A model generated the notes under the pieces. That model saw only the letters and a list, made by a program, of their open reading frames with translations, ran no database searches and had not been told where the DNA came from. DNA of 64,000 bases from Sipunculus nudus (taxonomy: Eukaryota > Annelida > Sipuncula > Golfingiida > Sipunculidae): assembly GCA_026874595.1 (NCBI GenBank), contig CM049315.1, positions 18,249,664 through 18,313,663 on the forward strand, given 5' to 3'. How positions within the stretch are numbered: position 1 is the stretch's first letter; every line of letters starts with the position of its first letter. Below are positions 53,509 through 64,000 of this stretch, one piece after another. Position numbers and translations under genes: made by a program.

Positions 53509-54640
53509 TCATAAACATCTCGATAAGCAATCAGCAAGTACATTGTCTTTCCCTTTAATGTGTATGATATCAAGATTGTAATCCTGTAAGAACAACCTCC
53601 GTCTCAACAATCTTTGATTTTTACACTCCAACTTGTTCATAAAAATGTGGGGATTGTGATCACTGAAGATAATGATACACCTGACTGATGAAGTAACATA
53701 AACTTCAAAATGTTGCAACGCCGAAATCAAAGCCAAACATTCTTTTTCAATAGTGGAGTCGTTTTTCTGGTTTGCATTAAACTTTCTTGAGAAATAACAA
53801 ATTGGATGATCTATGCTATCATTGCCTTTTTGTAACAACACAGCACCAGCAACAGTATCACTAGCAACCACAGCTAACTTAAAAGGTACAGAAATGTCTG
53901 GAGCTGCTAAAACTGGTGAACTGTGCAGAATTGCTTTCAAATTCTGAAATGCACTTTCACACTGAACATTCCATACAAACTTTTGTTTCTTCTCTAACAA
54001 ATTAGTCAAAGGTTCAGCTACAGCAGAAAAATTTGGACAAAACTTCCTGTAGTATCTAACCATACCAAAAAAAAAGGCATTATTTGCTATTTGTTTTCTG
54101 GTCTAGGAAATGCAGAAATAGCACTTATCTTAGCATCAACAGGTTTTATCTGACACTGCCCTACAATATGACCCAAAAATGTCACCTGTGCATGACAAAA
54201 CTCAGATTTTACTAAGTTGACGGTCAGACGTGCTTCACTGAGTCTTTTGAAGAGGTCGCGAAGAATTTGCAGATGTTTCTCCCAGGTGTCGCTGCACACG
54301 ATGAGGTCATCAATATATGCGTCGCAGCCCTGAATGTCCCTGACAACCATATGGATGAGGCGCTGGAACGTGGCATGCGAGTTCTTCATGCCAAACGGCA
54401 TAACTTTATACTGGTACAGTCCTTGCGGCGTCACAAATGCGGACACTTCTTTCGCTCGTTCTGTCAGCGGAACTTGCCATAATCCTTTAACAAGTCAAAC
54501 TTGGAGACAAATCTGGAGCTACCGACTCTATCAATACAATCATCGATCCTCGGAATCGGGAACGTGCCAGTCTTGGTGACAGAGTTCAGTTTTCGATGAG
54601 CATGAGACAGAGTCTGGGTTAATATATTAGCAGATAATCT
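53509..54640 (-). pseudogene. pol: Ty3/Gypsy RT-RNase H fragment, decayed
   Basis: The - strand encodes reverse transcriptase followed by RNase H. RT landmarks are LNSVTKTGTFPIPRIDD, VTPQGLYQYKVMPFGMKNSH and the catalytic YIDD; RNase H landmarks are FKLAVVASDTVAGAVL, HPICYFSRKF, IEKECLALISALQHFEVY and the terminal DNVLADCLSR. Damage seen: a one-base loss near 54484 that shifts frame, and an in-frame TAG at 54087-54089 inside the RT thumb. Gag, protease and most of the RT N-terminus are missing to the right of 54640. No integrase lies between RNase H and the polypurine tract, only 121 bp of AT-rich sequence. It would have copied retrotransposon RNA into DNA; it is now inactive. Confidence 0.85.
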
Positions 54641-54657
54641 GGAGCTAGTCCGTTAAT

Positions 54658-54975
54658 AGACCTGTAACAGGTCGAGGAATAATTTTTTTCCCATTTTTTT
54701 TATCATGTTTATAAATCTTCAGTGATCATTTTATAATTCATGTACTGGCACCTTCTGTGGGGTGCAAATAGTTTACTTTCTTTCTCTAGGGGGCCCCACT
54801 ATCACTTAGGGGTAGAGAATACATGAGAATCCTCATAATTACTTGAACTGACCATGGCAGCAATAGGGTGGCTGGACACAGGGTGAACAGTGCAATAGTA
54901 TATGGGTTGCTTTTACTTGGTGTATATTTATGTAACATTAGAATATAACAAAATTATAGGAACCTACGCAGGTCT
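54658..54975. mobile_element. Short TIR insertion with 11-bp target duplication
   Basis: About 318 bp between AGACCTG and its inverse CAGGTCT, flanked by AGTCCGTTAAT on both sides (54647-54657, 54976-54986). The left end folds as AGACCTG-TAA-CAGGTC. The long duplication and short inverted ends fit a Mutator-like MITE; no coding frame. Confidence 0.65.
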
Positions 54976-54986
54976 AGTCCGTTAAT

Positions 54987-57098
54987 CATTTCATAAAATG
55001 TGTATTGTATACATAGCCAGCTCTCTCCTTATTTTTATACTTGACCATTATAGCTCTTTTAACATATCATGTTTATGTGTTCCTGTCAGAAAAAGCGAAT
55101 TCAGAGAGCTACCGACGGATTACTAATTCGTGGCCACGAATTGGTAATTCGTGCACATGGATTAGTAATTCCTGGCCACGAATAAGTAATTCGTGCGCAA
55201 GGATTAGTAATTCGTTCGCACGAATTAATAAATATTTTTCACCATGTCGCCTCCCGGGCTCCGTAGATAAGGATGCATGGGGCCCCTGGGTTTTTTTCAT
55301 TAGAGCATGTTCAGCATAACATGGCACGTTAATTTAATCCATTGAAATTAAGCGAAATTACAAATTCATTAAAAAAGACGTCTCCTTGATATTCATTAAG
55401 ATGTCGAAACTAGTGCATTATTTGGGGTAGGGGCAGCCTCGAGTATTATGCTACACTTTTGCTGAACTGCTTGGACAGTTGCTGGCCTTTATGTGAAGAT
55501 CTAATGATGGCAACACGAAGTCCGTAAACGTGTGTTTTCTGATCGGCATTATGAATTAAATGAATTCGATTAATGATTTTTTTAAAGAAAAGTTTCCGTA
55601 TCAAGCAAAAACTTGAAAACCCCAGTATCTGGACTTTGGAGTAATTTTCTCTAACATTCGTTTTGTCGTCTCTCTACCCCTTCTACTTGGCACTTTTACC
55701 CTAAAAAAATAAAATTTAAAGATATATACTGAAAATCGGATCACGTTTGATCACGCTCACGGAAAGTAATTATGCTCCTTATACCCGGTATAGCGTGTAA
55801 TGCATGAACCCGATATGTCCCCGGACCCCAGGAAACAATTTCCTATTTCTTCATAATTTATAATAAATCGGAATTATACAAAGGAATTTTTTTGATGACC
55901 TGCTAATGCATTATACCAGGTATATATGAATATAACAATACTATATTTACTTAATATATAATCATTACGGAAAGTTTGGTTATAATATAAATATAAAACA
56001 TTTAGAAAGACATGTAAAATAGTAAAATAGTGTACATACGATAACTAATTCACATGGATGTTCTGACCAAATCTGAGGTTCATAACACGTATATACTAAA
56101 GATATAACGAAACATTGATCGAGTAAAAAAGTTTGACCTCGAGGTAGTTTGAGATTCTGTATTGCTATTCTGAATCGAAATGAATTATTTTTAAAAAAAT
56201 TGGCACACGCCCCTATTTTTTTCCATTTTAAGTTTTTCATTCGACATCTTTTTCAAAAGATGTACAGCTTAATTCAGTTTGAACACTGGCTTTTCCACAT
56301 TATGTCAATATCTAAATTACAGTGAACACGAAGCAAACACCTCTTGATTTGCAAGGGTAATCAGGTAACATTAGCGTTACCGCAAGGGTATTACATATTT
56401 GGTCTGTCAGGTGTAAACTAAAACCATGCTTCTTAGTACATATCGAGGAAATGTAACAGAGGTGAGGTGTGTTCCTTCGTGTTCGCGAATTATTATTATT
56501 ATCTACAAACTACCTTAGACGGAAGTATTTTGCACACCATAACATCAATAATATTTCAGCACTAAAGTCCTAGTTGTCCAACAGACATCGCAATGCTGAC
56601 ATTCGGCATCCTCCGTCCTCTTAAATATCGGGGGCCCCTGGCTGCAGCCCAGTCGGCCACCCCCTTAATCCGCCCCTTGATAAGTTACAAATGCGCTCGA
56701 AAATATGCTAATTGTTTGTTTGGAATAATATCATGAGCTAATGCATTAAATTCAGTGGCGGATCAAGAGTGGGCGCCCGCGGCGTTGACCTGAAAAATCT
56801 CTTATTTTATCTCTTTCTTTTCCCATTTATTCGTAATTGATTTTTATTTTTCAGATTTCGTTTTTTATTCCCTAGCAATTAGATTATCCTAAGTGTTTTA
56901 CTTTACAAGAAATACGTTGATTTTAATGAACAGCGTTTTGATTTACTCCATATAAAGGTAGCATCCAAATATTTCTCTGGCGAGGGAAGGAGCCTTTCCG
57001 TTATCATACTCTCCTGGGTCATAACACCGAGGAACCCCCCCCCCCCCCTCCCCACCCCGGTTTAAGCTTCTTGTAAGCTTCTTTAATTTACTTTGAAT
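54987..57098. other. Non-coding region with a palindromic array
   Basis: The array at 55117-55230 is listed separately. The rest is AT-rich sequence with a partial hAT-like end near 56640-56690 (AATCCGCCCCTTG) and a C run at 57031-57042. The ORF at 55980-56240 (-) shows no family features. Confidence 0.4.
55117..55230. repeat. Short palindromic tandem array (GGATTAGTAATTCGTG units)
   Basis: Units of about 19-21 bp alternate GGATTAGTAATTCGTG and CACGAATTAGTAATTCGTG. The perfect 18-bp palindrome AATTCGTGGCCACGAATT lies at its left. Frames on both strands repeat with the unit (RISNSWPRISNS) and are not genes. Confidence 0.8.
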
Positions 57099-57371
57099 TC
57101 ATTTTATACCATAGTAAAGATTAGGTTCTACATGTGACCGCTGGAAACCGCAAAGGCCGTATATATTACACTGTTTAAGAAGAATATATGGTCTGAGTTT
57201 GTCGTATATGACTTCTTTCCTGCATGCATGGTTCGTAAATCTTGGTCCAATACAAGCATCATAATTACTTTTCGCAATTTTTTTCTGATGATCCTTCTCG
57301 CATACCGAAAAAATCCTACAGAGCGCTGTTGTCTCACCGCTCCCCGATGCACTATATATTAATAGAAGCAC
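57099..57371 (-). CDS. Possible Cys-rich terminal exon, function unknown
   Basis: The frame after an AG acceptor candidate (TCTGTAG) reads VCEKDHQKKIAKSNYDACIG, then PRFTNHACRKEVIYDKLRPY and ILLKQCNIYGLCGFQRSH, to a stop. The spacing of Cys, Lys and Tyr residues and the balanced composition look coding and secreted-protein-like, but I recognise no family, and the start codon upstream is not secure. It may be the last exon of a gene lying to the right. Confidence 0.25.
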   Translation of the reverse strand: MLLLIYSASGSGETTALCRIFSVCEKDHQKKIAKSNYDACIGPRFTNHACRKEVIYDKLRPYILLKQCNIYGLCGFQRSHVEPNLYYGIK

Positions 57372-58057
57372 GAAAAGTCACTCTGCATATAACGTGCCGG
57401 TTTCTAAGGTTTTAGTCTCGCAGATCTTCTGGTAACTTCACCTTTGATGCATATAGCGTTACGGTATCCACCTTGTTAAAAATTCCAACCAAAGACATAA
57501 TTAAATTGTTAGGACATGGTCTTCCATTCAAAGGGGTTATGATAAGTAGCCGTATCAATTTACATCGCAGTAATTGTTTCACATCTTATTTTACGGTCAA
57601 CGTGGTCATTATCTAGATTTAAATTACATATACTCAAGGTATATCTTCAAGATGTTAATGAATACTTAACTTGGGGATGCACTATACCTCCTTTAATAAA
57701 TGTTCTCTGAAGAATGCTGTCATTTCTGCCAAAGCATCAGCATATCGATTTGAGCTAATAGATTATTGATCAAACATTTTTTTTCTAAGTGCTGAATATA
57801 GGCTGCATTTCCATCAATTTGATTCCCGGCCTTACTTCAATTAAAACTGATACAGACAGGTTTCTTTCGTCGGAGTCTACAAAACCTTTCTTCCCAAACG
57901 CCATCAAAAGGAACGCCAAAGATCAGCTCCTTTTCGATTGGCGAATATACTATTTTGGAAAGTACTGAATAAATGGCAAGCAACAAGAAAAGTTATTTCG
58001 GAAACACTGCCAGTCTTAATTTCTAGTGCATGGTCTGCAGTCCTCACGTCACTGGCG

Positions 58058-58070
58058 GTTTCCAGGCAAC
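58058..58070 (+). promoter_or_regulatory. X-box (RFX-site) candidate
   Basis: GTTTCC-A-GGCAAC fits the RFX X-box consensus (RYYNYY, 1-3 bases, RRNRAC) with no mismatch. It lies 64 nt upstream of a candidate start codon at 58134, and a CACGTCAC (CRE-like) precedes it. Such sites mark ciliary gene promoters across animals. Confidence 0.5.
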
Positions 58071-58133
58071 CGTGATATCAGGTTGGGCTCAATAACATTC
58101 GTAAGGTATCCCGGTGAGACTTTCATTGGCGAC

Positions 58134-58163
58134 ATGGCTGTGCAGTTGGCAAAGTCGAACTTA
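58134..58163 (+). CDS. Candidate first coding exon (MAVQLAKSNL)
   Basis: ATGGCTGTGCAGTTGGCAAA then GTCGAACTTA followed by donor GTAAGT. The ATG context (GACATGG) has G at +4, the donor is a full consensus, and the X-box lies 64 nt upstream. It would encode 10 residues, phase 0. The gene is not recognised; the 3.9-kb satellite would lie in its first intron if the candidate exon at 63771 is the second. Confidence 0.35.
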
Positions 58164-59509
58164 GTAAGTTGTTAAAAGTTGGGTCAGTACAGGGTTATCA
58201 TGGTTAATTTTGTTGGGTGGCAGACATTTTGTAAATATTTGTTAAAGTCGCGAAATGTCGCTCAATAAAATGTTCAAGGGTACATGGGGTTGTGGAATAT
58301 CACCACACACATACATTTACTCTCCTAAAGTATTGATGTGTTGCAGTACCTTGGTCGGTTCTGAAACTTTTGTATCTTCATTAAATTGTAACATGCTTTT
58401 CAGACAAAGAGATTTCTTGAGTAGGCCGGGGAATGTACTAAGAATAATAAGCCAGTCGTATGGATTTACATCGCCATAATTGTTTCACGTTTTACTTTAC
58501 GGTCAGCGCGGTATATGCACAGTCTCAGATTATTTATATACTAAGAATAACAAAGATTACATATTTTCTTTGATCATACCTGCCAATTCTGCCTGTACAA
58601 CCATTTTCACACCAAGGGACACTATCAGTTTTTTTCTGTCTTCAAATATATCATCCAGGGTTCTCAATAAAAAAAAACAACCAACGGACGGGCTTGAATT
58701 TTCTTCAATTAAGCGTACTTTGCACCATGTCATTTTTGTTTGTATCATGTTTAAGTGGCGGCAATCCCTTTTGAAAAAAAAAGAACAACTTTGAAGGAAT
58801 GGCGAACCCTGTTATCGCTTCGAGTCAATATATTAATCCCTCTTATCGAACTCAAAACATAAATGTTTCTTACGGAGTTGATACGGTATTGTTTATCCGG
58901 GTGTCAGAAGAAGACGGATTGTTTTACAGCAAAACGAAAGGGCCGATTTGACTGTCGCATAAAGACCCCTCGTGAGAGTGAAACTGTTTTCTGTTAAACT
59001 GCTACCTTTTCTATGATGACCTGTGTTGTCAACAATATATTATTGTAACAAGGACCTATTGCAATGAGGTATACTATAGTTCGAACAATTTTCGAATAAT
59101 GGACATTTAATGCTTTATGACGAAACTAAGATCAAAACATGCATGTTGCTGTAACAACTCATATAGCTTAACAAATAAAAAATATAAAAAGACTTCACGA
59201 ACTGATCAATAGAAATACATAAATAGAAACTACACGAATAGCATGCAATAAAATCTTTGACAGGCATCAAATTTAATCCTTGGCATAAACCTTAGAAGGT
59301 AAGATAGAAATTGTGTGTCTTTGCTGGCGAATGTAAGCTTTTGTGTCTATTGTAATGATTTTTCTTAACTCTTTCATCTTAAACCTTTGGTTGTGCCAAT
59401 AATGAAAAAAGATATATAAAAAAAGCTTGTATTCTGTTAGAAACATAACAAGACACTGTCTGGTGACGATGACGCCTGATTTGTAAAATGACATGAACCA
59501 AGTGCAGAA
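58164..59509. other. Region between the candidate first exon and the 54-bp satellite
   Basis: AT-rich sequence; small frames at 58255-58479 and 58480-58794 have no family features. No repeat was recognised. Confidence 0.35.
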
Positions 59510-62500
59510 AAGATCTGATGACGATAACGCCTGACCTGAACAGTGTAATCACCAGGTGGATACAGGATCTGATGACGATGACGCCTGATCTGAACAGTGT
59601 CATCACCAGGTTGATACAGGATCTAATGACGAAGACGACTGATCTGTACAGTGTCATCACCAGGTTGATACAGGATCTGATTACGATGACGCCTGATCTG
59701 AACAGTGTCATGACCAGGTAAATACAGGATTGGATGACGATAACGCCTGACCTGAACAGTGTCATCACCAAATGGATACAGGATCTGATGACAATGACGC
59801 CAGACCTGAACAGTGTCATCACCAGGTGGATACAGGATCTGATGACGATGACGCAAGACCTGAACAGTGAAATCTACAGGTAAATAAAGGATTGGATGAC
59901 GATAACGCCTGACCTGAACAGTGTAATCACCAGGTGGATACAGGATCTGATGACGATGACGCCTGATCTGAACAGTGTCATCACCAGGTGGATACAGGAT
60001 CTAATGACGAAGACGTCTGATCTGAACAGTGTCATCACCAGGTTGATACAGGATCTAATGACGAAGACGCCTGATCTGTACAGTGTCATTACCAGGTGGA
60101 TACAGGAACTAATGACGGAGACGCCTGATCTGTACAGTGTCATCACCAGGTGGATACAGGATCTGATGACGATGACGCCTGATATGAACAGTGTCATCAC
60201 CTGTTGGATAGAAGATCTGATGAAAATGACGCCTGATCTGAACAGTGTCATCACCAGGTGGATACAAGATCTAATGACGATGACGCCTGAACTGAACAGT
60301 GTCATGACCAGGTAAATACAGGATTGGATGACGATGACGCCTGATCTGAGCAGTGTCATCACCAGGCAGATACAGGATCTAATGACGAAGATGCCTGATC
60401 TAAACAGTGTCATCACCAGGTGGATACAGGATCTGATTATGATGACGCCTGATATGAACAGTGCCATCGCCAGGTGGATACAGGATCTGATGACGATGAC
60501 GCCTGATCTGTACAGTGTCATCACCAGGTGGATATAGGATCTGATGACGATGTGGCCTGATCTGAACAGTGTCATCACCAGGTTGATAAGGATCTGATGA
60601 CAATGACGCCTGATCTGAACAGTGTCATCACCTGTTGGATAGAGGACCTGATGAAAATGACGCCTGATCTAAACAGTGTCATGACCAGGTGGATACAGTA
60701 TCTGATGATAATGGCGCATTATCTGAACTGTGTCATCACCTGGTGGATACAGGATCTGATGACAATTACGCCTGATATGAACAGTGCCATCACCAGGTGG
60801 ATACAGGATCTGATGACAATGACGCCTGATCTGAACAGTGTCATCACCAGGTGGATCTGATATCGATGACGCATGATCTGAACAGTGTCATAACCAGGTG
60901 GATACAGGATCTGATGACAATGACGCCTGATCTGAACAGTGTCATCACCTGTTGGATAGAGGATCTGATGACAATGACGCCTGATCTGAACAGTGTCATC
61001 ACCAGGTGGATCTGATATCGATGACGCATGATCTGAACAGTGTCATAACCAGGTGGATACAGGATCTGATGACGATGACGCCTGATCTGAACAGTGTCAT
61101 CACCAGGTGGATACATATCTGATGAAAATGACGCATTATCTGAACAGTGTCATGACCAGGTAAATACAGGATCTGATGACGATGACGCCTGATATAAACA
61201 GTGTCATCACCTGTTGGATAGAAAATCTGATGAAAATCACGCCTGATCTGAACAGTGTCATCACCAGGTGGATACAAGATCTAATGACGATGACGCCTGA
61301 ACTGAACAGTGTCATGACCAGGTAAATACAGGATTGGATGACGATGACGCCTGATCTGAACAGTGTCATCACCAGGTGGATACAAGATCTTATGACGATG
61401 ACGCCTGAACTGAACAGTGTCATGACCAGGTAAATGCAGGATTGGATGACAATGACGCCTGATCTGAACAGTGTCATCACCAGGTGGATCTGATATCGAT
61501 GACGCATGATCTGAACAGTGTCATAACCAGGTGGATACAGGATCTGATGACAATGATGCCTGATCTGAACAGTGTCATCACCTGTTGGATAAAGGATCTG
61601 ATGAAAATGCCGCCTGATCTGAACAGTGTCATCACCAGGTGGATACAGTATCTGATGATAATGGCGCATTATCTGAACTGTGTCATCACCTGGTGGATAC
61701 AGGATCTGATGACAATTACGCCTGATATGAACAGTGTCATCACCAGGTGGATACAGGATCTGATGACAATGACGCCTGATCTGAACAGTGTCATCACCAG
61801 GTGGATCTGATGACGATGACGCATGATCTGAACAGTGTCATCACCTGGTGGATACAGGATCTGATGACAATTACGCCTGATATGAACAGTGTCATCACCT
61901 GTTGGACAGAGGATCTGATGAAAATGACGCATTATCTAAACTGTGTCATCACCTGGTAGATACAGGATCTGATGACAATTACGCCTGATATGAACAGTGT
62001 CATCACCAGGTGGATACAGGATCTGATGACAATGACGCCTGATCTGAACAGTGTCATCACCAGGTGGATCTGATGACGATGACGCATGATCTGAACAGTG
62101 TCATCACCTGGTGGATACATGATCTGATGACAATTACGCCTGATATGAACAGTGTCATCACCAGGTGGATACAGGATCTGATAAAAATGACGCCTGATCT
62201 GAACAGTGTCATCACCAGGTAGATCTGATATCGATGACGCCTGATCTGAACAGTGTCATCACCTGTTGGACAGAGGATCTGATGACAATGACGCCTGATC
62301 TGAACAGTGTCATCACCAGGTGGATCTGATATCGATGACGCATGATCTGAACAGTGTCATAACCAGGTCGATACAGGATCTGATGACGATGACGCCTGAA
62401 CTGAACAGTGTCATCACCAGGTGGATACAAGATCTAATGACGATGACGCCTGAACTGAACAGTGTAATGACCAGGTAAATACAGGATTGGATGACGATGA

Positions 62501-63390
62501 CGCCTGATCTGAGCAGTGTCATCACCAGGTGGATACAGGATCTAATGACGAAGATGCCTGATCTAAACAGTGTCATCACCAGGTGGATACAGGATCTGAT
62601 TACGATGACGCCTGATATGAACAGTGCCATCACCAGGTGGATACATGATCTGATGACGATGACGCCTGATCTGTACAGTGTCATCACCAGGTGGATATAG
62701 GATCTGATGACGATGTGGCCTGATCTGAACAGTGTCATCACCAGGTTGATACAGGATCTGATGACAATGACGCCTGATCTGAACAGTGTCATCACCAGGT
62801 GGATCTGATATCGATGACGCATGATCTGAACAGTGTCATAACCAGGAGGATACAGGATCTGATGACAATGACGCCTGATATGAACAGTGTCATCACCTGT
62901 TGGATAGAGGATCTGATGAAAATGACGCATTATCTGAACTGTGTAATCACCTGGTGGATACAGGATCTGATGACAATTACGCCTGATATGAACAGTGTCA
63001 TCACCAGGTTGATACAGGATCTGATGACAATGACGCCTGATCTGAACAGTGTCATCACCAGGTGGATCTGATGACGATGACGCATGATCTGAACAGTGTC
63101 ATCACCAGGTGGATACAGGATCTGATGACGAAGACGCCTGATCTGAACAGTGTCATCACCAGGTGGATACAGGATCTGATGACGATGACGCCTGATATGA
63201 ACAGTGTCATCACCAGGTGGATACAGGATCTGATGACGATGACGCCTGATATGAACAGTGTCATCACTAGGTGGATACAGGATCTAATGACGAAGACGCC
63301 TGATCTGAACAGTGTCATCACCTGTTGGATAGAGGAACTAATGACGAAGACGCCTGATCTGAACAGTGGCGTCACCAGATTGATACAGGA
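59510..63390. repeat. 3.9-kb satellite of 54-bp units (about 70 copies)
   Basis: The unit is CTGATGACGATGACGCCTGA, TCTGAACAGTGTCATCACCA, GGTGGATACAGGAT. Because 54 is a multiple of 3, both strands stay open across many units, giving repeated peptides MTPDLNSVITRWIQDLMT (+) and HLVMTLFRSGVIVIRSCI (-). Deletions of 7 or so bases in variant units (GGTGGATCTGATATCGATGA) break these frames. Larger blocks recur, for example around 60840, 61010, 61490 and 62790, so the array has higher-order structure. No gene is supported. Confidence 0.95.
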
Positions 63391-63686
63391 TATGATGACA
63401 ATGACACACAAACACACACAAACGGAGATGGACGCATATATCCACCTAGCGGAATCAATAAACAAACAAAAATATATAAAGAAATGAATTACAGCAAAAA
63501 GAACTAAATAAATAAACATATGTACGGAGCATCATGCACACTGTCAGTGATTATGTTATTGGTCACAGTGGCCAGTTCTGCACATCCAATCACGGCGGAT
63601 CTAAACTTTACCCCGGGCCTGCATGTTACGGACGACTCACAGCTCCCCTCTTCCGATACAAAATATTAGTTGTGACGGTGATGATG

Positions 63687-63717
<31 letters not shown>

Positions 63718-63770
63718 TATTTTCGCCCTTGTTTCATACATGTGTTTGATATCCGCTTATCACATTCCAG
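63391..63770. other. Region right of the satellite
   Basis: Contains a CACACAAA run (63406-63421), unique sequence and an AT microsatellite at 63688-63715. No gene recognised before the candidate acceptor at 63770. Confidence 0.4.
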
Positions 63771-63894
63771 GAATCCGGCCGTTCTGTCTTCCCGTCTGTA
63801 GGACCCACTCAACGTGGAAGAGTACGTCACCCCCATATAACCATGGTATTTAGGCTACCGCCTATTTACACGAGACCGCACACATACATACTAG
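63771..63894 (+). CDS. Candidate exon near right edge
   Basis: After a pyrimidine-rich stretch and CACATTCCAG, the frame reads ESGRSVFPSVGPTQRGRVRH then PHITMVFRLPPIYTRPHTYI and stays open to a possible donor CTAG|GTATTA. It starts in phase 0, the phase left by the candidate exon at 58134. Pro/Arg-rich, no recognised family. Supported only by splice-site and phase agreement. Confidence 0.25.
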
Positions 63895-64000
63895 GTATTA
63901 TCTAGGTAAAGGCTGTGTTTCGTGATCACAGCTTAAATTGCGAGAAACAGGAACCATATTCAGCTGACAAAACTGAACTTCATGAACTTGAGCGAAACCT

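Noticed and set aside
59379-63519. Long ORFs on both strands (up to 234 codons) in the right part of the window
   Set aside because: They are read-through of a 54-bp satellite whose length is a multiple of three; both strands are equally open, and 7-bp deletions break the frames.

Overview
The window is eukaryotic, AT-rich and dense in repeats. Genes are split by GT-AG introns, and about two thirds of the sequence is transposon-derived or tandemly repeated. The proteins (a lophotrochozoan-looking CYFIP, two class A GPCRs) and the repeat types (Helitron-like families with CCGT microsatellites and AGGTCA-rich interiors, hAT and TA-target MITEs, a Ty3/Gypsy fragment, long AT and poly-C/G tracts) suggest a mollusc, most likely a bivalve. 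Species cannot be read from the sequence.

Layout. (1) Positions 99-41148, + strand: the last 11 exons (about 543 codons plus one partial codon) of a CYFIP/Sra-1 orthologue, a WAVE regulatory complex subunit. Every splice site is GT-AG and every phase matches. The exons correspond to about residues 721-1253 of human CYFIP1; upstream exons lie outside the window. (2) The introns carry minisatellites, three hAT or TA-target elements and at least four Helitron-like families nested inside each other. (3) 31641-33059, - strand: an intronless adenosine-receptor-like GPCR nested in the 15.3-kb CYFIP intron. (4) 41149-50205: intergenic, with MITEs, hAT elements and a 155-bp two-part satellite. (5) 50206-51612, - strand: a second GPCR, FMRFamide-receptor-like, with a signal peptide, an upstream TATA candidate and a possible 5'UTR intron. 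(6) 52285-54640: remains of LTR retrotransposons on the - strand: a 156-bp LTR-like unit with tRNA-like A and B boxes, an 829-bp LTR, and a decayed Ty3/Gypsy RT-RNase H with no integrase between RNase H and the LTR. (7) 54658-64000: mostly non-coding, with a possible Cys-rich exon on the - strand, a candidate ciliary-type promoter (RFX X-box) with a 10-codon first exon, a 3.9-kb satellite of 54-bp units, and a possible further exon near the right edge.

The genes are not an operon-like set. CYFIP is cytoskeletal and the two GPCRs are independent neuronal-type or sensory-type receptors. The most informative features are structural: a triplicated exon end with its donor site in CYFIP, transposon ends placed next to splice sites, Helitron-like families that share one end architecture, and minisatellites that preserve empty target sites so that the target-site duplications of inserted elements can be read directly.
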